Below, in pieces: positions 15,751-21,274 of a stretch of 21,274 nt of DNA. The stretch's first letter is position 1; each line of letters starts with the position of its first letter. The notes beneath the pieces are model-generated. The model worked only from the letters and a program-made list of their open reading frames with translations. It was not told the DNA's origin and made no database searches. The DNA comes from Holdemanella sp. MSK.7.32 (GTDB taxonomy: Bacteria; Bacillota_I; Bacilli_A; Erysipelotrichales; Erysipelotrichaceae), in the NCBI RefSeq assembly GCF_024460475.1, contig NZ_JANFYN010000040.1, positions 1-21,274 of the forward strand, read 5' to 3'. Position numbers and translations under genes: made by a program.

Positions 15751-16757
15751 TATTCTACCTCCACTGGTGAATAGTCTTCTGGACCATAATAAATTACCTG
15801 AGTACCACTATCTTCAAATTTAAATGGAATATATAATAAATCTTCCATTGCCTCTTTTACAGCAGCTTGTTTTTCTGGAGTAACATAGAAAACTAAAAAG
15901 CCTCCACCACCAGCACCTAATAACTTACCACCTAAAGCACCTGCAGAAATTCCTTTGTCATATAAATTGTCAATGTTACTAGTTGACACAGATTTACCTG
16001 TCTGTCTTTTCAATTTCCAAGTGACATCAAGTAATCTTCCAAAATCATCTAAATCTTTTGATTGATCCGTTAAAATACTTTCTGCCTCATCCACCAATGT
16101 AAGCATCTGTTTTAATTGTTTTGTCTTACTTTCATCATCAAGTTTATTTGCTTTTTGAATTTCACTTGAAAATCGCGTAAACCCAGTAAAGAACATCAGT
16201 AAATTATTATTTAGTTGTTGTTTTCTTTGAGGTGAAACAATTACAGGATGAACTGTATATCCATCCGCATTAAAATCAATACGATTAAATCCACCAAAAC
16301 TAGCCGCAATTTGATCTTGCCATCCTCCAGCTTCATTACAAAGTACTCGCTCTAAATAGATAGCTTCATCAGCTAATTGCTTCTTTGATGCATATTTCCC
16401 TTTTAAAGCATAAAATGCATTTAACATGCCTACCGCAAAAGAACTAGATGTACCTAAACCACTTCTAGCTGGTAAATCCGCTTCATAGGTTAATCGTATT
16501 TCATGCATATCCAACATTTTCATCGCATTACGAATGGCTGGATGTTCAATATCATCTATATTAGTAACTCGTTCTGTTTTTGAATAACTCAACTCTGTTG
16601 AATAATCAAAAAATCTAGGTAGATGTCTAACATTGACATAACAATATTTATCAAATGTTGTAGATAATACAGAACCTCCATTTTCTTTGAAGAAAGATTC
16701 CATATCTGTTCCACCACCAAAGAAAGACATTCTAAATGGTGTTTTTGTGATTATCAT
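15750..16757 (-). CDS. hddA: D-glycero-alpha-D-manno-heptose-7-phosphate kinase (GHMP family)
   Basis: A 335-residue GHMP kinase. It phosphorylates C1 of heptose 7-phosphate to give the alpha-1,7-bisphosphate. Motif 1 is TPFRMSFFGGGTD (6-18), motif 2 with the ATP-binding loop is PARSGLGTSSSF (96-107), GGWQDQIAASFGG lies at 144-156, and motif 3 is GAGGGGFLVF (281-290). 'PFR-SFFGGGTD' is typical of the HddA subgroup rather than of galactokinase or mevalonate kinase. The alpha kinase marks the GDP-heptose route; HldE of the ADP-heptose route is a ribokinase-type enzyme and is absent here. It overlaps both neighbours by 1-4 bases (ATGA at 16754-16757 upstream, TAATG at 15748-15752 downstream). 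Confidence 0.93.
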   Translation of the reverse strand: MIITKTPFRMSFFGGGTDMESFFKENGGSVLSTTFDKYCYVNVRHLPRFFDYSTELSYSKTERVTNIDDIEHPAIRNAMKMLDMHEIRLTYEADLPARSGLGTSSSFAVGMLNAFYALKGKYASKKQLADEAIYLERVLCNEAGGWQDQIAASFGGFNRIDFNADGYTVHPVIVSPQRKQQLNNNLLMFFTGFTRFSSEIQKANKLDDESKTKQLKQMLTLVDEAESILTDQSKDLDDFGRLLDVTWKLKRQTGKSVSTSNIDNLYDKGISAGALGGKLLGAGGGGFLVFYVTPEKQAAVKEAMEDLLYIPFKFEDSGTQVIYYGPEDYSPVEVE

Positions 16758-17926
16758 TTTCTCACCTCATATAATCGATCAAATAATTCAACCGTCTTAT
16801 TCCAACTAAAATATTTTTGTACAAATTCTTTACTTTCATTAGATTTAAGTTTAATTTTATTCGGATTATCAATTAAATTTAAAATTTCATTTTTAATTTG
16901 TTCATCCGTCTGAGCAAGAATTAATGTACTTCCATCCTCATCAATACCTTCAGCACCAATATCTGTCGTAATTACAGGCAATCCTAATCCACAAGCTAAT
17001 AATACCTTTAACTTAATTCCAGCTCCCAAAGTTAATGGGAAAACTGCAATTTCATTCTTTAAAATCTCATCTTCAATACTATCAACAAATCCAGTAATAT
17101 GAATATTATCACATTCCTGCTTTAATAATTCTTCATTAGGATGGGCCCCTATAATCGTTAATTTTACATCATCTCTATTTAAAGACTGTATAATCTGGAT
17201 TAAACGCATTGCAGCCAAATGATTTTCTTCTCTTCCCATCTGCCCAATAAAACAAATCGATTTTTTAATCTTATCAACCTGTTTATTTGAAAGTTCATCA
17301 AAGTCTACTCCATAATACGGATTCATTAATTCAACATTATTTAATCCATAATATTCATGAAGTAATCTTTCATCTTTAGAATTAACCGCAATCACATGAT
17401 TTGCTTTAGAACAATATTCTTTTTCCCATTTTGTAGCTAAATTTAGCTGCCACTTCCAGAATAATTTCTTCAAGCCTGTTGAATCATTTGCTTTTCTATA
17501 AAACGACTGTCGAGTCACGTCATGCTCCACAATATTAAACATGATGTTTGGATATTTCTCTTTTACCCAAATATATTGAGCCATCGCTGTATATTCACAA
17601 TGAATCGCATCAATTTGTTTTTCTTCAATTATTTCCAAGAATTTACGCTTAAATTCTTTAGATGTACGAGCAGAAAACATCAATGGTTTATTTAAATGCA
17701 AAAGCCCTTGTTTAATTCTGTCTTTATTTGAAATACGAATAAAATAACTATTGTTCGTATCATATTCTTCTTTTACCAATTTTTCTTCTAAAGGCATAGT
17801 AATGAATGATAAAACAAAAACATTATGCTTTTTACGTAATGCTTCTACCTGTTTTCCCATACACACACCACCAGCATGATTTGTATGCAAGCTAGGCACA
17901 TATGGAGAAATATGCAATATATTCAT
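16754..17926 (-). CDS. GT4-like glycosyltransferase
   Basis: A 390-residue GT-B enzyme. The N-terminal domain starts MNILHISPYVP and has HAGGV; the C-terminal domain has SICFIGQMGREEN and then the donor-site segment LGAGIKLKVLLACGLGLPVI, followed by TDIGAEGI. This pattern is the Glycos_transf_1 type that uses nucleotide sugars with retention of configuration. I chose the ATG at 17926, which has GGAGG 7 bases before it; the frame is open up to a GTG at 17962, but that would start inside a hairpin. It is the second dedicated transferase after the initiating enzyme, so probably it adds the second or third sugar on undecaprenyl diphosphate. Donor unknown. Confidence 0.85.
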   Translation of the reverse strand: MNILHISPYVPSLHTNHAGGVCMGKQVEALRKKHNVFVLSFITMPLEEKLVKEEYDTNNSYFIRISNKDRIKQGLLHLNKPLMFSARTSKEFKRKFLEIIEEKQIDAIHCEYTAMAQYIWVKEKYPNIMFNIVEHDVTRQSFYRKANDSTGLKKLFWKWQLNLATKWEKEYCSKANHVIAVNSKDERLLHEYYGLNNVELMNPYYGVDFDELSNKQVDKIKKSICFIGQMGREENHLAAMRLIQIIQSLNRDDVKLTIIGAHPNEELLKQECDNIHITGFVDSIEDEILKNEIAVFPLTLGAGIKLKVLLACGLGLPVITTDIGAEGIDEDGSTLILAQTDEQIKNEILNLIDNPNKIKLKSNESKEFVQKYFSWNKTVELFDRLYEVRK

Positions 17927-17942
17927 ACGAATACCTCCAATC

Positions 17943-17968
17943 AAAAAAAATGTGTTAAACACATTTTT
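17943..17968 (-). terminator. Weak A+T-rich hairpin with T run, possible attenuator
   Basis: Starting at the stop codon of the upstream gene, the minus strand reads AAATGTG, TTTAA, CACATTT and then more T to a total of eight. The stem is 7-9 bp but holds few G-C pairs. The T run is typical of intrinsic terminators. Genes continue on both sides, so it may let only part of the transcripts through or protect a 3' end after processing. Confidence 0.45.
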
Positions 17969-19064
17969 ATAAATCTAAAACTTTATCTAAAACTTCATAA
18001 AAACGTTTTTTTGTAAAATACGTATTGTATAGAGTCTGCATGTTCTTTCTTCTTTGAAGCTGCACGCCCATACTTTCTGAACAAATTTGTTCTGCCACTT
18101 CTTTTATATTTGACTTCTTCAAATTGAAACCAATATCCCATTCTTCACAAAAATCTTTTGTGTCCCCTTTAATCGTATTAATAATTGGTAAACCAGCACA
18201 CATATAGTCTAGTGATTTCATAGTCAACCCAACTACTACACTCGGCTTCATAACATTAAAGCCATAATTGCACTGATCAAAAATCTCTTGTTTTTGAACT
18301 GGATCATACACTTCTTTATGGTCAACTACATTGACTCCTACACATAATACTTCTTGAATGAAATATTCTTTATTTTCACCATCACCAATAATATGTAACG
18401 TACACTTTTTATGAGCACTGCACTCCCTTAAAAAAGCAGTGATTCTAGGAATGTCTATAATATTATTTATAGAACCCAAGTAACAGAACTGCAACTCATT
18501 CTCACTTAAATACGGATTCATTGGCAAACACTCTCTATCAATTGCCCAATATAGAACATTTCCACAATGTACATATTTCTTAAACAATTCACATTCACAG
18601 AAAACAACATCCCCACTTGATAAATACTTATCACGATTATTCTTCCATATTTTAAAAGGCAATAATCCCTTATATCGATCAATCGGCATGGATTCTGGCC
18701 ATAAATCAATAATGTCATACATCACTTTAACATTATGATGTTTCTTTTTATATTTCGCCATTTCTTTTACAAGCGTATTACACGGAATAATACAATGAAT
18801 TAAATCTGGTTGAATGTCTTTCATAGCCTTTCTTGCCTTTTTAGAAAATTCAATATGAGACAAGATTCTGTCTGCAGAAAGATTCTTATGATACTCTCGA
18901 ACAGGAATCACAACATCAGCTTTGGCATTATAAACCGCTTTTTTTCTATGCGAAAAATTTGAAGTCACACTCACAACATCAAACCCCTTAGAAGTGTAGT
19001 ATTTCCTCAATAAATTAATACGATCCAAACATGTATCAAACGCATATACTAATGCTACGACCAT
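17967..19064 (-). CDS. GT4-like glycosyltransferase
   Basis: This 365-residue GT-B protein opens with MVVALVYAFDTCLDRINLL and has YDIIDLWPESMP in the acceptor domain. The donor domain holds CYLGSINNIIDIP, IIGDGENKE and a late TMKSLDYMCAGLPIINT. That last stretch is the usual 'K--DYM--GLPII' of GT4-type enzymes in exopolysaccharide loci. It is unusually cysteine-rich for such a protein. GGGGAG stands 6 bases before the ATG. It follows the initiating transferase after 52 bases, so probably adds the second sugar. Donor and linkage cannot be told. Confidence 0.82.
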   Translation of the reverse strand: MVVALVYAFDTCLDRINLLRKYYTSKGFDVVSVTSNFSHRKKAVYNAKADVVIPVREYHKNLSADRILSHIEFSKKARKAMKDIQPDLIHCIIPCNTLVKEMAKYKKKHHNVKVMYDIIDLWPESMPIDRYKGLLPFKIWKNNRDKYLSSGDVVFCECELFKKYVHCGNVLYWAIDRECLPMNPYLSENELQFCYLGSINNIIDIPRITAFLRECSAHKKCTLHIIGDGENKEYFIQEVLCVGVNVVDHKEVYDPVQKQEIFDQCNYGFNVMKPSVVVGLTMKSLDYMCAGLPIINTIKGDTKDFCEEWDIGFNLKKSNIKEVAEQICSESMGVQLQRRKNMQTLYNTYFTKKRFYEVLDKVLDL

Positions 19065-19116
19065 AGATAACTCCCCAACCTAAATATGATATAAACGAAG
19101 ACCTTATAACTATCCC

Positions 19117-19734
19117 CTAGTTATTATTATCTTTATTATGGATACTTCCCGTACCACCTTCGACAACCCCATCATGTTTTAACACGGAAAAGATTGTCAT
19201 AAAAAAACATTTCACATCAAATGAAAAACTTAAATTCTTACAATACTCTCCATCAAGCTTAGCCTTAACATCTATTTCCAGCTCATCACGACCATTTACC
19301 TGCGCCCAACCAGTAAGACCAGGAAGTACATCATTGGCGCCATAATGATCTCTCAATTCAATCAAATCATATTGATTCCATAGAGCAGGTCTTGGACCCA
19401 CAATTGCCATTTCCCCTTTAAATATATTAAACAACTGTGGAAGCTCATCCAAAGACGTCTTTCTCAAAAATTTACCAATACTCGTAATATATTGATCTGG
19501 ATTTTCCAATAAATGCGTAGGCATATCTTTCGGTGTATCAATACGCATTGTTCTAAACTTTAAAATATTAAAATAAGACTTATGAATTCCCACACGCTTC
19601 TGCTTAAAAAACACAGGCCCCGGAGAAGTCACCTTAATTAAAACCATTAATACAATCAATAGTGGAGATAAGATTATGATTCCAGCCAAACTCAAAAGAA
19701 AATCAATCGTTCTCTTTCCATATTTCGAATACAT
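19117..19734 (-). CDS. Initiating phosphoglycosyl transferase (undecaprenyl-phosphate sugar phosphotransferase)
   Basis: A 205-residue monotopic phosphoglycosyl transferase of the small PglC-like form. One hydrophobic re-entrant segment lies at 11-34 (FLLSLAGIIILSPLLIVLM). GPVFFKQKRVG (39-49) and FNILKFRTM (55-63) follow, then the catalytic Asp-Glu dyad D96-E97 in LRKTSLDELPQL, then GPRP (113-116) and PGLTGWAQVNGRD (138-150). The family moves a sugar 1-phosphate from a UDP-sugar to undecaprenyl phosphate at the inner face, starting the lipid-linked glycan. AGGAGAG lies 7 bases before the ATG. It is the first gene of unit 1, as expected for the starter enzyme. The sugar may be Gal, Glc or an acetamido sugar. 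Confidence 0.92.
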   Translation of the reverse strand: MYSKYGKRTIDFLLSLAGIIILSPLLIVLMVLIKVTSPGPVFFKQKRVGIHKSYFNILKFRTMRIDTPKDMPTHLLENPDQYITSIGKFLRKTSLDELPQLFNIFKGEMAIVGPRPALWNQYDLIELRDHYGANDVLPGLTGWAQVNGRDELEIDVKAKLDGEYCKNLSFSFDVKCFFMTIFSVLKHDGVVEGGTGSIHNKDNNN

Positions 19735-19754
19735 AAAAACACTCTCCTATTTTT

Positions 19755-19771
19755 GTAGAGAATTTCTCTAC
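19755..19771. promoter_or_regulatory. Perfect palindrome at the start of transcription, candidate operator
   Basis: GTAGAGAAATTCTCTAC on the minus strand is an exact inverted repeat, 8 + 1 + 8 bases. It begins 7 bases after the predicted -10 hexamer, so it covers the expected start of transcription and the first bases of the leader. A dimeric repressor bound here would block the promoter; as RNA it could also form a 5' hairpin. I recognise no named regulator for this site. Confidence 0.6.
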
Positions 19772-19778
19772 GTAGAAA

Positions 19779-19807
19779 AGTATACCATAATCAAGGTGTT
19801 GAAACAA
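19779..19807 (-). promoter_or_regulatory. Extended -10 promoter of unit 1
   Basis: On the minus strand: TTGTTT (19802-19807), spacer CAACACCTTGATTATGG of 17 bases, then TATACT (19779-19784). TGG directly before the -10 hexamer gives an extended -10. Spacing and the final TTATGG match the unit 2 promoter, so both are probably read by the housekeeping sigma factor with modest -35 contacts. Confidence 0.72.
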
Positions 19808-19850
19808 AAAAAGTTGAGAAGTCAAAATAAATTCCATTTATATCAACTTT
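19805..19850 (-). terminator. Terminator-like hairpin after the DUF2871 pseudogene
   Basis: AAAGTTGA (19843-19850) pairs perfectly with TCAACTTT (19810-19817) on the minus strand, and the T run continues to seven. The long loop contains a second small hairpin, ATAAAT/ATTTAT. It is A+T rich, hence only moderate strength. It lies about 20 bases after the pseudogene stop and overlaps the -35 side of the unit 1 promoter. Confidence 0.55.
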
Positions 19851-19870
19851 ATATAAGGGGTATATTAAAA

Positions 19871-20264
19871 TTATGTGATAATGTCAAATAAAAGATGGTC
19901 AATACCTGCAATACCAAAAATAGCAGCAGATACTACAATCAAATCTAAAAATTGAACAATACCACGAACCACTAAAATAATAGCCGTTAAATTTAGTCAG
20001 GCATCATACAACAACACCGCCGATTTAATTTAAAAGACTACAAACAGAAACCACACCTAAAAGCAAAAAGAACATCGTGCCAAAGACAAAATAATGCGCA
20101 TGAACAACGGACAAAGTTGTCAAACTAGTATAATCATTAATCTTTGTAAGCTCACGATAAAACACTCCCCAAATCATTGCCAATACTGTATATAATTTAA
20201 TAACACATATAATATTATTTATAATTCGCACAAAACAAGTAAAATATGTAAAGCTACTTTGCAA
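19871..20264 (-). pseudogene. Broken DUF2871-like membrane protein gene
   Basis: Two pieces in different frames match one small membrane-protein family as I remember it. The first (20264 to 20025, no ATG at the left limit) holds VLAMIWGVFYRELTKIND, then LSVVHAHYFVFGTMFFLLLG. The second (19996 to 19871) holds LNLTAIILVVRGIVQF and GIAGIDHLLFD, ending at TAA. In the intact family these belong to one protein of about 140 residues. Here a stop, a frame change and too little DNA between the pieces (28 bases) show a deletion with a frameshift. The function of DUF2871 is unknown. It has no evident link to polysaccharide synthesis. Confidence 0.65.
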
Positions 20265-20495
20265 TAATGATATCTATATTTCTTTTCTTAATTTATTTAA
20301 CAGTTAAACTTCACTTAAAAAAGGATATATTAAAAATTTTATTAAATGCAGCTATAGAATCGCACTAATATCGACATAATCATCCATACCACATTCCTAA
20401 GTATTTTTTCATAGACAGAGTATCATTCTAAGTTCAACCACCAATTCTACACTCACAATTGCTTTCAAAAAATATGTCAAGACGCTAATAACTAA
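20265..20495. other. Intergenic stretch with no recognised gene
   Basis: Part of a 924-base stretch (19735-20658) that holds only the unit 1 promoter, the pseudogene and a possible peptide gene. Frames here on both strands are short. On the minus strand GCTAAT/ATTAGC can pair around 20486-20502, with a T run some bases later, a weak hairpin at best. I see no tRNA, riboswitch or repeat array. Confidence 0.3.
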
Positions 20496-20591
20496 TTAGC
20501 AGCTAATGTTATAAATATATTCAACTATGAATGAAGTATTCATTATATGAAATATTTCACCATTACTTTTTTTATATAAAAAGAACGACAT
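20496..20591 (-). CDS. Possible 31-residue peptide gene with strong ribosome binding site
   Basis: A perfect AGGAGG (20600-20605) lies 8 bases before an ATG that opens 31 codons ending in TAA. The peptide starts MSFFLYKKSNGE and ends EYIYNISC; it has no clear membrane helix and I recognise no family. It begins about 67 bases after the stop of the metallo-beta-lactamase-like gene, so it could be its partner, a short independent peptide, or the surviving start of a longer decayed gene. Confidence 0.35.
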   Translation of the reverse strand: MSFFLYKKSNGEIFHIMNTSFIVEYIYNISC

Positions 20592-20658
20592 TGAGAATTC
20601 CTCCTAATAAAACGGTTGAACAGTGTCCATCCTCCGCCTCAGAGACTTATTAAAATAA

Positions 20659-21246
20659 CTATATATCTAAACAAGAATATTTTTTTATATTCCTACAATT
20701 TACACACATTGGTACGCTACATTTGTTAGAACAGCCACAAATGGTTTTATATTTTAGACTATGCGAGTCTGATACATATTGTGTGTCAATACACCAACTT
20801 TTTCTGTTATTGCCGTTTGGTATCATAAGTGTCGAGCGTTTGTTCGTTTTTCCATCGAATGAATGGTAATAACGCTTTGTTCCATGATGTGGTACCTTGA
20901 TTACTTCATATTTATTATGCATATTAACAATACCGTCTTTATTCTTTTCAATATAATTCCAGTTTCTTTTCATGCCAAAGTCACCTGTAAAAAGAACATT
21001 TCTATCTTTTGTATAATTTTGAAAAACTATACTTATTTGATTTCCAAGTTCATTCAATTTCCGAGAAATGTTTTTTGATTGATTTGTTGAATATTTAGAA
21101 TCAAACTCTGTTTTTAAAAGTAAAAAATCTTCTTTGACTTCATTAAGCAATGACGTATGATTTTGCTCAGTTTGTTTTTGATAATTAGACATAATCTCAA
21201 TCAATCTATAAGCTAATTCTATAAATGATAATCTAAATATGTACAT
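20659..21246 (-). pseudogene. C-terminal part of a metallo-beta-lactamase-fold protein with a Cys-rich tail
   Basis: Of 195 residues, the stretch ISIVFQ ... NVLFTGD (about 71-89) followed by IKVPHHGT (116-123) matches the last metal-binding parts of the metallo-beta-lactamase fold in ComEC-like hydrolases. The first motif, HxHxDH, should lie far upstream and is absent; the N-terminus is instead a helical stretch, and an in-frame TGA stands at 21253-21255. So it is likely a remnant of a larger gene broken near 21250, or the back part of a split gene. The tail has Cys at 170, 172, 176, 181, 184 and 192, which could bind zinc. No clear ribosome binding site precedes 21246; Met19 (21192) is an alternative. 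A genuine short protein cannot be excluded. Confidence 0.5.
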
Positions 21247-21274
21247 AAATGATCATTTAAGAATGTACACTTCT

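Noticed and set aside
17926..17962. Longer N-terminus for the 390-residue GT4-like enzyme
   Set aside because: It would start at GTG within the hairpin at 17943-17968; the family begins with the MNILHISPY strand, and GGAGG precedes that ATG.
390..19734. Wzx/Wzy-dependent pathway
   Set aside because: The polytopic proteins look like GT-C enzymes rather than Wzx flippases, while a full Wzm/Wzt pair is present; a Wzy-like role for one of the polytopic proteins cannot be strictly excluded.
20659..21246. Reading the MBL-like gene as a complete active hydrolase
   Set aside because: The HxHxDH metal-binding motif is missing and a stop codon stands in frame just upstream.
21253..21255. TGA upstream of the MBL-like frame read as a recoded sense codon
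   Set aside because: TGA ends several clear genes here (for example at 13853-13855, 16754-16756 and 6329-6331), so it is a normal stop in this organism.
1..21274. CRISPR array, tRNA, rRNA or complete insertion sequence
   Set aside because: No regularly spaced repeats, cloverleaf-like sequence, rRNA stretch or transposase motif was seen on either strand.

Overview
The window looks like a surface-polysaccharide locus from a low-GC Gram-positive (Bacillota) bacterium. The DNA is strongly A+T rich, Shine-Dalgarno sites of the GGAGG type are frequent, and every convincing gene lies on the minus strand. Nothing specific to an outer membrane is visible. A gut Firmicute such as a member of the Erysipelotrichales would fit, but the sequence alone does not settle the lineage. 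All calls rest on reading motifs by eye; no database search was run.

Transcription runs from right to left. At the right edge (about 19871-21246) is a degraded area. It holds a metallo-beta-lactamase-fold gene that lacks its catalytic N-terminal half, a possible 31-residue peptide gene with a strong ribosome binding site, and a frameshifted DUF2871 membrane-protein pseudogene followed by a terminator-like hairpin.

Unit 1 (19784 to 10011) starts at an extended -10 promoter with a perfect 17-bp palindrome at the predicted transcription start. It encodes an initiating phosphoglycosyl transferase, two GT4-like glycosyltransferases, and the full set of enzymes for GDP-D-glycero-alpha-D-manno-heptose: an HddA kinase, a fused HddC guanylyltransferase/GmhB phosphatase, and a GmhA isomerase. 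Two GT2 glycosyltransferases and an ABC-2 polysaccharide exporter (Wzt and Wzm types) follow. The unit ends at a textbook intrinsic terminator.

Unit 2 (about 10012 to 237) starts at a second extended -10 promoter that resembles the first. It encodes an 827-residue GT2 protein with two transferase domains, a MerR-methyltransferase fusion, a GtrA-family membrane protein, a small membrane-anchored protein, two related polytopic putative GT-C proteins, a GtrB-type polyprenyl-phosphate sugar transferase, and a third, different GT-C protein. It ends at a strong hairpin terminator.

The likely logic is as follows. Unit 1 makes a lipid-linked, probably heptose-containing glycan in the cytoplasm and exports it through the ABC transporter. 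Unit 2 extends it and decorates it outside the membrane with sugars carried by undecaprenyl phosphate, much as streptococcal rhamnose polysaccharides and lactococcal cell-wall polysaccharides are decorated. Points worth a second look are the heptose pathway with its fused enzyme, the MerR-methyltransferase inside the operon, and a beta-rich module that seems to recur in the transporter ATPase, the large glycosyltransferase and perhaps an extracellular protein.
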